The notes under the pieces: model-generated
Databases searched by the model: none
What the model saw: the letters and a program-made list of their open reading frames with translations, nothing else
What the model was told of the DNA's origin: nothing
From: Chaenocephalus aceratus
Taxonomy: Eukaryota > Chordata > Actinopteri > Perciformes > Channichthyidae
Assembly: GCA_023974075.1 (NCBI GenBank)
Contig: JAMFTG010000045.1
Location: forward strand, 544,501 to 608,500
DNA: 64,000 nt
Direction: 5' to 3'
Made by a program: the position numbers and the translations under genes
Part shown: positions 37,055-49,684 of the stretch, piece by piece
How the letters are laid out: every line of letters begins with the position of its first letter
Numbering within the stretch: the stretch's first letter is position 1

Positions 37055-38849
37055 ATTTAACCTTATACAATAATGTGAAACGTTTCAATTTTTCCAGTGT
37101 GCTTTACGTAACCATAAACCACTGCGTATTGTACATTGAATGAGATGATTCATTTCTTGCCTCTTTATGCGTGTGTGTATTTTTGATATTCTCTCATGCT
37201 AGCATAATCACTCGGGACACAATCATCCACTGGCATGCTGTGTCACTAACACCATTAAATCAGAAATGTGGCACGCTGAGATGAAAGCTGCCTGACGGCG
37301 TTGGGGGGGAAAATAAAGCCTCTTTGTACCTGTTACGGTCTCACAAATGCTAAACAAAACGTTATATTTGGCTGATAAAATACTGATTTGTAACCGGAAC
37401 CATTCCAAAACAAGATCACAGCCAATTCACGGACACTTGGCCGCAACAACTTTGAGCTTTGAGCGGTGTTGTAGAAAAGCTGGGTGAGTGTGGCGATTCA
37501 GAATGACTGCTGTTTGTCATTTGCAGGCATCATGGCCAGAAAGTCTGATTAGATCACAGAATGGTCCAATTAAAAAGGGGTTTATGGGTGCCGTGGTGGA
37601 TTAGTCTTAAATCTGAGGCAATTTGTGCCTGGCACGCTGCGTGATGGAGGTGCTGTTTCATCATTCTGTCACAGCTTCATTAGCATAGGGAATAAACAAA
37701 GACACCAACAAACCATACAAGTGCAACAGTACCGAGTCGGGGTGGCTGAAGATTTAATGAGGCTATGTTTGACAGCAGTAAGACAGCATGGCAGGTGACC
37801 TGTGGTGAGCCTATTGCCCCGGGTGTGCACCAGTGAGGTAGACACAGGGTAGGGTCATCTATAATGACACATGGCGGTGTGCTCTGTGCCACTGAGCTCT
37901 GACACCTGGAGGGCACCACAGAACACTGACACTAAGGCTGCGGTCTAATTGTCCATTTTACTCAGGAAGGTTCCACACGGAGTAAAATGACCAAGAGATA
38001 TTTAGCTTTTGATCATTGAAAGCTAATGTACCTGCATAATTCATACGGTTTTTAAGTTGCTTTTGGTAAGTACAAAATAATGTAACGATAGAGATTGTGA
38101 TCAATTCATTCCCCCCCATGATCACCAAACTAAATATTGGTCAAATTGTTTTCCAAGACATATATCTTCCAAACATCCTGGCACGGAAATGGCCTTTTCA
38201 GATAGATAAATCAGGGAACAATTTACTTTTATAACTTTATTCAAGACCAATTTTCTAATCTCTCTGTATCGTCAACACATTTGCAAGATCTGGCAACAAA
38301 GAGCGATATCTTTAGTTATATGGCGCCTGTTCTTTAACTTACCACAATGATGTACATGTTGATCGCACAATGTAATGGCTATCGAGTAATGGCACCATCT
38401 GCCTTAAGATTGATTCCCTATTATACTTTGCATTTATGTCTTCGCCCGGTTACTATTTCCTGATTATTTTATGGCACAATGAAAGTGAATCAACCGGAAT
38501 GGTTCGACTTTAAGCCTCCAAAAGCAGATGATATGGTAATTATATTGATCTTGGAGGAATTAAATCTCACGTGTTGTTTTTGTCAAAGTAGAATATATGC
38601 CAGTTGTGGGAAATATTTACACATTTGAATCAAAGGCTTTTTATTTGTGTTCACGGCATTCACTTACAATTGTAATGGAATATTGAGAGTTTATAAAATA
38701 AGAGCTATAGTCAGCATGTGGAAATGTAATGCTAGAATAATGTAAAACTAATGATGTGGAAAACAATGGTCACATTTTCACAGATTGTTTTATTCCTGCT
38801 AATTATTTTTACGTTTTATATCCATCTGGAGTGAATAAGAATTACATTG
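37055..38849. other. Unannotated, apparently unique DNA
   Basis: About 1.8 kb with no recognised repeat terminus, tandem repeat or domain-bearing frame. It is one of the few stretches that could be single-copy intergenic or intronic DNA. Confidence 0.5.
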
Positions 38850-39017
38850 ATATAGAGCAGGGGTGGGCAAACTTTTTGGGCCAGTAACAGATCGGTGAAA
38901 AAATATTTAGCTGTCCACTCCTCATTAAACACTCGGCACTCAATGTCGACTTTTCTTGTCTTTGGTCCACTCATTGTTACAGATGCAGGTTCAAAGGTGA
39001 GTTATTGCGTTACGGCC

Positions 39018-39606
39018 CGTCCACACAGCGGCGTGCGTTGAAGCTTCCAACGCTTCTGCCCATTCACTTTGAATGGGGTGAGGTCACTTTTAGACAAACT
39101 GCATTTTGGGAAGCGACGTGGAGCGTTGCTGGCGTAGCTCGCTTCAAAAGTTGAGCAATGTTCAACTTTTGGCGCCTCGGCAGAATCGTCAGCCAATGAA
39201 ATCCCGTTTATGCAAATCTGCCAGTACAGCGCTAGCCAATCAAACCGCGTGTATGCTGGGAGAGACTACGCAGGTCATTTCCTCATATTCCAAAAAATGG
39301 AGGGAAAATTCATTATAGCGGTAGTGAATCACCCGGTGCTGTATGATCAGTCTCTGTTCATCTACCGGGATACAAACCGGAGGAGCGAGGCATGGAGGGA
39401 GGTGGCAGAGACAGTGGGTGAAACTGGTAGGTTTTCGCCTGTTTGAGGATTTTATATCCAGTGTACTTTGTTTTAACATTGCTATTGCTTTGTATGCCGG
39501 GGGCGGGAGATTCATGTGATTGGTTGTTGGTCGCGTTGCTCGCAAAAAATCCCCAAGCTTCAGACACGCCCACCGCCAAGCGTCAACGCACGATGCTGTG
39601 TGGACG
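39018..39606 (+). mobile_element. Harbinger-like element with MADF exon, copy 1
   Basis: Left terminus cgtccacacagcggcgtgcg and right terminus gatgctgtgtggacg are inverted counterparts. A related, reverse-oriented copy lies at 56748-57353. A short direct repeat gttattgcgt occurs just outside both ends but not directly adjacent to them. It contains a hairpin near 39150. Confidence 0.7.
39297..39426 (+). CDS. MADF/Myb-SANT-like exon in Harbinger-like element
   Basis: From ATG 39297, 43 codons run to a GT donor (GAAACTG, then gtagg). The product (FIIAVVNHPVLYDQSLFIYR, then EAWREVAETVGETG) matches the first helices of a MADF DNA-binding domain. Harbinger elements encode such a protein next to their nuclease. 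Only this exon is present, so the element cannot be autonomous. The frame is open, unlike the decayed equivalent in the second copy. Confidence 0.7.
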
Positions 39607-39639
39607 CTCCGTTATTGCGTCATGACGTAACCGTTTACG

Positions 39640-40560
39640 TGCCTTCTTATGACCCACACGGCGTTGTACGTCGCTAATTTTCTCCGCAACACCGCTCACA
39701 ACAATCAATAGAGGACTGCGTCGGGTAGTTTTTAATCATACGAAGCCAGATTAAATTAAATAACTACTTCTCCAGCCTTATACCTTTCTCCAGAGTGCCG
39801 TGGTGCATTGTTTATTAATGTGGTTCAGGTTGTCCGCTGCAGTGCTGCTCGTCTACCGGAGTCTACTCTACTGTTAACTCGCGGCAGCGGCCGCTGTAAT
39901 GTATTCACTGTCCGACTGTCACAAGCAGCTGATAAATATCCCCCATCAGTGAATGTGTTTCAGTCTGAAAGCTGTTTGGCATCACAACGCTGTTATGAAC
40001 GTTTCTCTGGCATTCTACAGGTGATGGTAGCATAGCAACCGAAGCTAATCAGACTATCTTGACTACTTGTTGCTATCATTTTGTGGCATAAGCCGTTTTC
40101 TACACGCACATTTTACCGGCGTAGTTTTCGTTATGATTTTACTTGTGATGGCCACATGTAGCCCATGTATTGATTCCATCCGATAGCTGCAATAATACAA
40201 AACAACAGGAAAACGTCTGCCTCTTCACAATGGTCAATAACGATGAACGGATGGTTATTAAAGTAAGGTCAAATAAACAGAATCACACTAAGCTGGTTAG
40301 TGTTGCCTGACTTTATATAAGTGTTTTTTATAAGTGTGTGTGGTCGCGTTCTAGTCACTTTGCTCAGCGCTACTGCTTGTTACAACTTGTATTCGCTATG
40401 AACTGTTATTGCTCAGTAATCTCGACCCCCTCCAATGTAATCGTGACATATTTGGTTCTTAGATCTTGCTGGGTTGCTGGCTCCAGCAAAAGTCAATTGT
40501 GTCTAGAGTGCGCCATCTAGTGGGATCAACTGAAATGCCGGGTATTGCAGGTAAAAGGCT
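39640..40560 (-). mobile_element. Copy of the 10735-11734 Harbinger-like family, reversed
   Basis: Positions 39725-40320 match the reverse complement of about 11010-11510 (e.g. caccacggcactctgg / ccagagtgccgtgg). The part near 40385-40440 matches 23510-23570. Exact ends were not resolved. Confidence 0.7.
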
Positions 40561-40816
40561 AAATGAATGCGGTCTTTACTAACATTTGGACAATTTTGTA
40601 CCAATATTCGGCGGGCCGGATTAACCTGTTAAGCCCTGAGCCTGTTTTTCAGGTCTCAGGCTCGAAAATGACATTCCCTGAACAAATGACCATATATTCT
40701 CTTCTAAAAGGGTCAAAGTAATGATGAACCTGTGAGTTGGATGTAGAAAAGTCAGAATCAATATAGATGTTAAGAAAATTCAGATTGAACATAGTAAAAA
40801 AAAAAGTAAATGATTA

Positions 40817-42101
40817 GCCGCGTTCACACCGCAGGACTTTCCCTGGTACTTTAGTTCTTTAGTTCCGTTAGTACCAATAATGTCGCGTTCACACCGCCGG
40901 GACTACTCAGTGCCGGGAACTCTTTTGGAACTCTTTTGGTACTTTTTAGTCCCTGCTAGAGAGGTGGTACGAACCTGGTGACAAAAGAGTGCCAATTTCT
41001 ATTCTATTTCTATTGGCTGGGCGAATTGCAAACCACGCCCCGTTAGACTCTGAATTTGTTTTGTTAGGCAGCCATTTTTTTCCTCGCTACAAAACCACAT
41101 CCACACCTGAGCGAGTAGTTTTTTTGTACTTAAAGCAGTTATGACCACACGTACTGCAACACCGGAGCGGTGGAATGATGAGGAAGTGTCGGCGCTTCTG
41201 GCAATTTACTCCAAGGACGGGATGCAGCAGCTTCTACAGAAAGCAGTTCCCAACTCCAAATGTTTTGAGCGATGTTCGCTACTTGAGCTGGGAATCGTGC
41301 ACACGGATGCGGGGTAAAAATACTGACACCTAACTTGCACTAAGGCGTGTCTGCTGCTATATATATTGCCACTGTTACATTGTTTTGAAACTACTTACAC
41401 TTTATTTTACATTTCACACTGTTATTTAACTTCAATTTACATGCATACGACACACCTGGAACAGCATGATGCCGTTATTGTTATGTCTTGACTGTGCAAT
41501 AAAACAAACAAACTGGCGAAGCTTTATTTATTGTGTCCCACCCCAAATTTGCAGAATAGAAGAATGTGAGAGCAGACCGGTGTCGGTGGTTGAATTTATC
41601 AGAAACACAAGTCTTACACATAAACACAAGTAATTTATCATGTCATTTGTTTTAGATAAATAAGGGAAAAACACCAAACAAGGGTTGATGTCCTTTTCCA
41701 AAATCAGCCTGAGGGGGTAATATATAATAAATACATAAAGATAAAGTCCATTGTTATAATGGGGTATTTTATTTGTAAATTACCCTTATGAACTCCATCA
41801 TGTCTGAGGTCGGAAAGTAAACAAACGCCTCATACAGCGGATGGGCTTTATACCCCCTCCCCCCGTGTAGTTCTTCTTCTCTCGTTTTTTTGTTGTACTC
41901 GCCGTGAAGTGGTTTTGCGGCCTGCCAGTAAACCCAGAGAAGAAGAAGACGAAGTGACGTCAGCGTAATCGTGCCTCAGGGAAAGTACTGCGGTGTGAAT
42001 GCGATTGGCACTAGCCCCCTGGCGGATTTAGTGCCGTGGTACTTTAGTGGTACTTTAGTGCCGGCACTAAAGTACCGCAAGTCCTGCGGTGTGAAAGCGG
42101 C
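40817..42101 (+). mobile_element. PIF/Harbinger-like element nested in the piggyBac-like element
   Basis: The left terminus gccgcgttcacaccgcagga and the right terminus (complement of gccgctttcacaccgcagga) differ by one base. Three-base flanks are tta and tat. A second internal copy of the terminal motif lies near 40883. It contains a truncated Myb/SANT-like frame. Confidence 0.8.
41141..41317 (+). pseudogene. Truncated Myb/SANT-like protein of the Harbinger-like element
   Basis: The 58-residue frame reads RWNDEEVSALLAIYSKDGMQ, then CFERCSLLELGI, and ends TDAG. Harbinger elements pair a nuclease with a Myb/SANT-like protein that binds the ends. Here the domain is cut short before its third helix, and no nuclease gene is present. 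Confidence 0.65.
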
Positions 42102-43068
42102 TATAGTGTCCGTCCAAAAAGAAAACATTACTTAGAGTGAAAACTACCCTTGAATGATGGGATGGTAGACTAACAGCTTTAGGAATCCAAAGTACAACAT
42201 ATAGTAAGTACCCTGTATCAAGATGGATGCAAAACAAGTGATATTTGACCTTTTTAGAGAGGTTTAGCAACAAAAAAACACTTCTGGGGTCATTTGGGTG
42301 GATTTGACCTATCTCTGGGCCCCCTTGCTCGATTTTGATGATTGACATCTCTTTCTAACCGTCAGAGCCAATGGAATCGAGGGGAGGTTCCACATACACA
42401 CACAGGTTACCAAATAAGGAGTGAGAGTGATGCGTAGCCAAAACAGGATGCTGTCATACACTCTGGAAGCTATCATTAGCAGCTAATATGAAAACTCAGT
42501 TTTTAACATAAGAATTGAATTATGGATTATCAATATTGTTTTCAAAGTGACCGACACATTGGATTAATCTTCAGCCGCGTTGTAATCGTTTTAATGTATG
42601 TATGCCATTGAACACGACTTTTGATCAGAATAACAGCAAAAGGTGAGCATATCTCCGTGTTTTGCTGCCTAAAGCTACGTCGTGTGTTGTCTGGTTTTGC
42701 TTCCCCTGTCGCGAGTTCTGATCGCTCAGTGATGATACTTATATTTCTATAATCTGTGGAATCTCAGCTTGCTACCTAAGCTTGTTTGTGCAGATCCGAT
42801 AAGTATATCGATTGATTTATACCTAGAGTTCTCTGCTAAGTGCGTTATCATTTTTTCGCTCAGGGCTCATTTAGACGCTTCTTGTGAGACTTGTGTTTTG
42901 TTTCGGTAAAAATGGTTCATATCATCAGTTAGCTGAGTTTCTTCCCGTTAAGTGAGTATGACACATTCATAGTTATTACATTTTAAGAAGCCCTGACACA
43001 GTTTCAGGAAAAGAAAAAAACGGCTTAACAGGTTAAAAAGCCTGCGGGCCTTAGTTTGCCCATGCCTG

Positions 43069-43891
43069 ATGTAGACCCTGAGATCTGGATTATGGTACAT
43101 TTATACCACTATACAAAAGTTGAACCTACTAATAGTATTTCAGAAAGACTGTTGGCTATACTTGACTATCAATGTGTCCTCGAACAGGGAACACTGGTAT
43201 AGACAAGAGGTCCATCCAAAGTGCAAGATTGGAAGTGTCTCTGGATGGAAGTGTTGGGATTTTAGCCTTTGCAGACCCTTTACATGCACAGAAAAAACCT
43301 ATATAAGACAACACAGGAAAGGGAAAACCCCCAACATGCATATTATGGCCTCTTTAAAAAGTCAACATTGCTAGAGAAGTTACAATATGTAGGCTTAATA
43401 TTTCGTTCCTGGTTACTTGTCCATCTTTCAGTTCCCAGATCACCTCGTTGTTAAGGAAACAGCGGTTCCTGGGACGAGTATGGATTTGAATAAGCATGGA
43501 GGCACTGTGTTTCTTCAGTTTGACTTTTATCACTTGAAGGAGTGCGATTTGTGTCAGTCAGTCATGGTTTATGCGCTAAGTGACATGAAGCGGAGTGGCA
43601 AACAGAATTGATGTATTCCAGGGACACTTTAAAATGCAAAACTATAGAGGCTGGCAATAAATGACAAACACTAAAATATACAAAAACGGAAATGTCCTAT
43701 GTGGGTCTCAGAGGGTTATCTGGAAAAGCTGTCACAGCAGCCAGTGAATGTAGCATATTGTAAATTGTCTGACTTTCAATACTTTTTTATTTTTCGAAAA
43801 TCATTGTATCTTACTTCTTTACAAATTCAGATATTAGCATCAGTTTATTTTGAATGGCAGGTGCCACTCTCACTAGCTTGACAATGACAAC
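43069..43891. other. Repeat-like, non-coding DNA
   Basis: Near 43330-43370, catgcatattatggcctct and tttaaaaagtc resemble fish transposon ends. No domain-bearing frame. Confidence 0.4.
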
Positions 43892-45370
43892 ATGGAAAAA
43901 CAAAGTACTCTATTGAAATTCTTAACAAAAAGACGTAGAACGGAGAAGGATGACTCTGAAGTCGCTCAGTCCATCATCCTCAGCAGCCAGACTACTTCAA
44001 CAGCGGTTTCTGTGGAGCTGGAAGAGGATGCTGATTTGGAAATCAAGACTCCATCAGATTTGTCCACAATAGATGGACCAGCGACACAGCCCAAACACGG
44101 TTCTTTCCCACCCACAACCTTAGCCGGCAAGCCTCGGTGTTTTTCTGTCAGGTGGTATGGACTTTTCCCATGGCTGCACCTCAAGAGATGCTGTCTTTTG
44201 TAAGGCATGTCGAAGCTCCCACTGAGGATTGATTTATTTAGCTTTAAGACTGGAACACATTTCACAGTGTTGTGTGGAACACGGGCTAGCAGGGCACATT
44301 CTGCGGCACTCGGCAAAACCCAAAGCTTCAGACAAAGCCATCAACCAGGACGGGGAAAATATTGTTAACCAGCTGAACAACGACACTTGCAACAGGTCGT
44401 TTGTGGAAAAGAGAGCACATTAAGGTAGTAATAGACCTTGTTTTATTTTGTGCAAAGCAGGGGATTCCGTTACGTGGGCATCGGGAAAACGAAGAGGCAT
44501 GGAACAGAGGCAACTGTCTGGAGTTATTTTCAAATGATCTCTCACTATGACCCAGAAATTAAACGGCGACTGGACGACCTGCCGGGGAACGGGAAACTTA
44601 CAAGCCCCGATATCCAGAATGAGATACTGCAAATAGCTGCTGCTTTACTCATCCGAAAAACAAAGACGGAATTGCATGATGAGACGGACACCTTCTATGC
44701 AATGTTGGCAGACGAGTGCAAAGACGTGTCTAACGAGAGCTTGTGGCAGTATGTATCCGATACATGCACAAAGGTATGATCAAGGAAAGGGCTGTGGGTT
44801 TTTTGGAGACTGGAGACATGCACGCAAATGCCATATCAGCGAAGATCCTGCAAGTGCTGGAGCCTTTGCAGCTTGACCCCAAGTTGTGCGTTGGATTTGG
44901 TTTCGATGGGGCATCAGTCATGTCCGGCAATAAAGGAGGGGTGCATATGATTTTAAAGAAAACGTTTCCCCACACCATGTCCATTGTCATTCCCATCGCC
45001 TAAACCTCGCCTAAAGCTCTTTGTTTCACAGAACAAGGACCAGTGTCACTGGAGGAGTTATTCATGTTCATCACGGGCCTGAAGACACAACCCCCTGCAG
45101 GAAGGACACCCCATCCATGTGTCACGTTTTCACAGGAGGACTATCTATCCCATGGCAAACACCATAACACTTCCACTGCTAGGAACGTAGGCTAGTTTCA
45201 AAGCCAATATGGACTTTGGCATCCACAACTCCCCAGGTTTTGGATGTCTGTGAAATGGTGAAAGACCATCACTGCAGTATAGCTTTTTGGAGTTTAATAA
45301 ACGTGTAGAGTTCCTCATGTTTGAGGAGAAATATGTTTCATACAGCGGGTTCAGAGTTTTCTTTAGACGT
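43892..45370 (+). pseudogene. hAT transposase (DUF4371/ZMYM1-like), frameshifted
   Basis: From ATG 43892 (MEKQSTLLKFLTKRRRTEK) the protein reaches a TTF-type finger start (FPPTTLAGKPRCFSVRWYG), then loses frame near 44200. Later frames carry ISHYDPEIKRRLDDLPGN and AMLADECKDVSNESL (44700). Next come IRYMHKGMIKERAVGFLET (44760) and GFGFDGASVMSGNKGGVH (44900), the DUF4371 core with its catalytic-region Asp. Homology fades after 45010. The C-terminal dimerisation domain is absent. It is the same broad group as the element at 19623-23420, but supplies the N-terminal half that copy lacks. Confidence 0.82.
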
Positions 45371-45523
45371 CTATAAAGACAACATTATTAGTAGTGCTAA
45401 TATGTTTAAGGAACACAATACTGTTTTGCAGCGTTTTCACAAGAACATACATTTATTTTCTTAAATGCAAATAAATCACTGTTTCCCAAATCCTCAAATG
45501 TCTTGTGCCAACTCTGTTAGGGC

Positions 45524-47323
45524 TCACGGCTGCCCAACTGAAGGTGCTGTCCCATTCACAGCCCAGCCATTCCCTTCAGTGTAATCAACAGCTGGCATGC
45601 CTGCTTTCCAGGTATCTGGATGTTCAAGTCTATGTTGTTGCATTGCCTGCTGAAAATAGTCCATTGATGTCCGGATCACCACATGGATCTTCTGTCTGAT
45701 GCCGTCTTGAAGCTTCATCCAGAGCAAAGCCACAGTCCCGTGACCCAAAACCTATAAAACAGTTAGTATTATATGATGCTTGACGGGAGATGCTTGGCGC
45801 ACAAGTATGAGAATACTTTATCACAACGGCACACTTAAACTAAATGTTCTGAAATGTTAGTTTTGAAACTATGTCATGATGTTGTTTGTGGCCAATCTTG
45901 GGTTATTATTATTAGTGGTGGTGTAAGCTCATATGGTGTACAGCTCATTTAATTTTTTTATGGTGTGGCAGAAATACGCTTATGTAATACAATACTGTTC
46001 ATGAAATGTGTATTAACTACAAAATATAAACAATGTACCTGTGAGGTAGTGAATACAGCTCATTAGGAATTCACCCGGACAAGAGGCAAGTCTGGAGGGC
46101 CGGATGCTGTGCCTGTTCCAAAGGTGAACACATTCAAGCAGGTCTGCCTGAAGAACGGTCATGAAACAGAACCGTAGAAGGCACTGGTGCTCATGGGTGC
46201 CATTGAAAGTGTCCGTGTCTCTTAGATCAGCAAATTGACCCATCCAGACCTGAGTCCTTGGGATACACAGGATGTTTTTGTTATACACAAATATGATTGT
46301 GGATTACTTATACTTTACTCATCATTTATTCACATTTGCCCCTTTACACTTACACCTAACAACATGTATACATTTAGCTTATTATAGACAAAGGTCTACT
46401 TAGCCTATGTAACTTTGTAATTGTTTCTTTAAAACAGGCCTAAATATATTATTTTTTTTCAGTCGGGCATCGAGCTGGTAAAAACAATATTATTGATACA
46501 GTATCCACAACGATACTAACTCTGGCATTGGGCAGCACGAAACAACTCATGTCCATTCTTACTGAAGTGTATTGGTGCCATACTAGACAAAGACATACAT
46601 ACCTCTGTTTTCTGAATATTGACCACCAGGACTCGCTGGTTGCTCATAGAAGACCCAAACATGTGGCTTTTGTTACCAGCGTAGTAATCACTGTGGTGGT
46701 GACGAAGAGTGCGCTGGGCAGAGGCCATTAACCCATTCTCTGTTCCACAGTCTGTGCGCAGTCTCATGCGAATAACGCCAACATTTCTGATACAGTCAAT
46801 AAAGTAGTTTTTTATCACTTCTGGGTTCTTGTTTGTTGGTCCACATTTGTGCCACATGATTTTGCGGAGAACCCGTCTATACAGCCAGATATCCCAATGG
46901 CAAACGGTTTCAATTTGTCATATCCATCTACGTGCCACACATAATTTGGACCCATAGAGTGGTACGTGCGTCTGACAAACCTACGGCGTGTCCGCGACAA
47001 TGTTCCGAGTGGGTTCAGTTCACGAAGCATTCTCATTACCGTCTCCCTTTTAACATGGAGTCCATGTTTCTGCTTTAATGTCAGCCACATAGTTCGATAG
47101 CCAAACATTTGTCCAGGTCCCCGCAGCTCTGAGAAGATGGCCCTCCTGACTTCACTTATAGACGAGTAGTCACCCCGTCTCCTCAGTCCTAACTCTTTCA
47201 ACCGCGCTTTCAGGTTTCTAAGGGACTGTTGATGTCGTGATGGGTTGATAGCATGTCGAGGATAACATCGTATATGTATCCTTCGTTAAAATATTCCCTT
47301 AAGATTTCCATCTCTTCTTCCAT
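45524..47323 (-). pseudogene. Integrase-core transposase of a fish DNA transposon, broken
   Basis: Three exons on the minus strand: 47323 to about 46605, 46249-46039, and 45755-45524, with GT/AG borders. The first holds a helical lead (MEEEMEILREYFNEGYIYDV), an HTH-like region (GYRTMWLTLKQKHGLHVKRE) and the integrase core. Asp 1 is in WHVDGYDKLKPF and Asp 2 in RTDCGTENG. The third catalytic position, expected after SNQR and before WWSIFRKQR, is lost through a small deletion near 46632. Frameshifts also occur near 47230 and 46868. Exon 2 gives FADLRDTDTFNG and SIRPSRLASCPGE. This integrase type is common in fish genomes; its transposon family (possibly Ginger2/TDD-like) is not certain. Confidence 0.75.
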
Positions 47324-47649
47324 TCTTTCCAACTCAGTTTAAAATTCGTGAAGAAACAGCTGAACAGTACCAAACAGGAAATATATGGTGACGTCGGCCG
47401 TGTGCGGACCAATCACGAAGCGTAATTTCTTGACTGGCAGCAAAAACAACCAATCACAGCAGTGCTTCTCTGGCTGGCTCTGTCCAATCACAAACAAGAC
47501 GTGTTCTCCCTAAAGGAATACCCTTTCCGTCCAATGTGAAATGCTGTGGTGTTTTCTGAAATGCTGTGGTGTCTTGCACTTCAGGGCCACCGTAAGATAG
47601 GGATAGAATTTAGGAGCTGATTTTTAAACTATCCGACCGCAACCCAGGG
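47324..47649. other. Non-coding DNA upstream of the integrase gene
   Basis: It contains several ccaatca motifs and a direct repeat gaaatgctgtggtgt (about 47539 and 47559). It may include the transposon's promoter and terminus; no inverted partner was found. Confidence 0.45.
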
Positions 47650-48480
47650 GTGGACAATCAGGAAGCCTGGAACGAGAGATAAATGGTGAGTGACAAAACA
47701 AACATAAAACAACATGAAAAATGAACCTCTCTAGGGCCCTTTCTCATTTCATCAAATCCCCCTCCTTGACTCCTCAACTCCTCGGTCCTCCGGTAGTCCA
47801 TCCATCCATCCATCCATCTTCTCCCGCTTATCTGTGGTCGGGTCGCGGGGGTTAGCAGAGCCCCAAACTTTCTTTTCCCTGGCGACATCAACCAGCTCTG
47901 ACTGGGGGATCCCAAGGCGCTCCCAGGCCAGCGAAGAGATATAATCCCTCCACCTGGTCCTAGGTCTACCCCTTGGTCTCTTCCCAGCTGGACGTGCCTG
48001 GAATACCTCCCTCGGGAGGCGCCCAGGTGGCATCCTAACTGGTGCCCGAACCACCTCAACTGGCTCCTTTCGACGCGAAGGAGGAGCGGCTCAACTCCGA
48101 GTCCCTCCCTGATGACCGGTGTCTCACCTTATCCCTAAGGGAGACCCAGCCACCCGGCGGAGGAAACCCATCTCGGCCGCTTGTATCCGCGATCTCGTTC
48201 TTTCGGTCATGACCCATCCTTCATGACCATAGGTGAGGGTAGGAACGAAAATGGCCCGGTAGACAGAGAGCTTTGCCTTCTGGCTCAGCTCCCTTTTCGT
48301 CACAACGGTGCGGTAAAGCGACTGCAGTACCGCTCCCGCTGCTCCGACTCTCCGGCCCATCTCACGCTCCATTGTTCCCTCACTCGAGAACAAGACCCCG
48401 AGATACTTGAACTCCTTCACTTGGGGTAGTGACCCGGAAATTAATTCAATGCGCCATGTTGAAGGACATCTCATTTCTCT
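47650..48480 (-). mobile_element. RTE/Rex-like LINE, 3' fragment
   Basis: Minus-strand frames encode the end of a LINE reverse transcriptase (EFKYLGVLFSSEGTMEREM, then YRAIFVPTLTYGHEGWVMTE, at 48420-48240). The C-terminal region follows (RLPREVFQARPAGKRPRGRP, RWRDYISSLAWERLGIPQSE, 48020-47880). A (ATCC)n run at 47797-47818 lies near the 3' end, where such LINEs end in ggatggatgg. It is 5'-truncated near 48480 and frameshifted near 48060-48150. Confidence 0.8.
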
Positions 48481-48879
48481 AAATGCACTTCGAGGATTGA
48501 GCGTCGAGGAGGCTATGACCGAGGATACACTGATGGGTCCTCCACGGCTCCTTCACGGATGCATTTCCGGGAACAGAGATGTTTCAAAGAGTCGTGACGC
48601 ACGGCCGGACTTATCTCAGCCAATGACAGCTCTGCATGCATCCCCTGGATATTATTTTATTAACTGCTTTCATCGCGACGCAATGTTTACAGAGAGAACA
48701 GCTGTGAGGTCCGTGCAGAAAGCAGAGCAGGGACTTCCGGTTGGGCATGACGGAGTAGAGACGTGCGTAGTTCTGCTCCCGCAAACTTTTATGTTGTAAC
48801 TTTTCTGAAGCCCGTAACTCTTCTCTAACTTACATTTAAGTGAACAATAATATTATTCCACTCACAACGCCACCGTAGT

Positions 48880-49684
48880 ATGCCGTCCAAACCGGCGAAA
48901 AGCAACAAAAAAGAACAAAGCGCCAGGACCGATAACCCCGAGCTAGCTAGCAACAATCTCAGCATGGAGGGCATAGCTGGCCTCCTTGAAGATCACCGTA
49001 GAGCTCTCTCTGCCGACTTTAAGTCTGCCATCTCAACTCTCGAAGCAAAACTAGACCGAATCCAAGCGACTGTGTCAGACCACGGGCAGACAATTGCTTC
49101 GCTCGAGTCCAATGCTAATTTGCAGGACGAACGCATGTTAGCCCTGGAGGCTACTTGTGCTACGCTAACGGACAGCAATGTTAAACTGCTGGCCAAAGTC
49201 ACTGATCTCGAGTCCCGCAGCCGGCGCAACAATATAAGAATCGTCGGTTTGCCAGAATCCATTGAGGGCCCTCATCCCTGGAGGTCTTTGGTGAGGGCGT
49301 CCTTGATTCGCCGCCGGAGTGCGACAGGGCCCACCGCTCACTCACCGACAAGCCCAAGCCGGGGCAAAGGCCACGGCCGGTCATCATCCGCGTCCACAGG
49401 TACCAGCAGAAGGAGAAAATTATCCGCGAGGCCCGGGCCAGGAGAGGCAAGCTACAGTACCAAGGTACGCCCATCGCCATCTACGAGGACTACACACCTG
49501 AAGTGATGGAACAGAGCTACAAATACCGAGAGGTGATGGCGGAGCTTTACAACCTAGGGCTCAAGCCAGCCCTGCTGTTCCCTGCGAGGCTTTCCATCGT
49601 ATCGAAGGAGGGGGTAAGAAGAGATTCTCCTCGGTGGCAGAGGCTAAAGGCTACATAGCATCCATTCGTCCTGACGCTGACTAG
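48880..49684 (+). pseudogene. L1 ORF1 (RNA-binding chaperone), frameshifted
   Basis: ATG 48880 opens a Lys/Ser-rich start, then a coiled coil (heptads through LEAKLDRIQATVSDHGQTIA and LEATCATLTDSNVKLLAKV). The RRM-like domain follows, starting RRNNIRIVGLPE (about 49235). A frameshift near 49275 moves the rest to another frame (VIIRVHRYQQKEKIIREAR, GTPIAIYEDYTPEV). A second near 49600 leads to KRFSSVAEAKGYIASIRPD and a TAG at 49682. L1 ORF1 proteins trimerise through the coiled coil and coat the element RNA. Confidence 0.85.

Larger units (their letters stand above)
40625..43032. mobile_element. piggyBac-like non-autonomous element
   Basis: Terminal CCTGTTAAGCC and GGCTTAACAGG are perfect inverted repeats. 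TTAA flanks each side (40621-40624 and 43033-43036), the hallmark of piggyBac insertion. No transposase frame. A Harbinger-like element lies inside at 40817-42101. Confidence 0.8.
38858..43068. mobile_element. hAT shell containing Harbinger-like and piggyBac-like insertions
   Basis: It begins CAGGGGTGGGCAAACTTT and ends TTAGTTTGCCCATGCCTG (inverted, imperfect). The 8-bp flanks atatagag and atgtagac share six positions. Once the nested elements are removed only short terminal sequence remains, with no hAT transposase. Confidence 0.75.
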
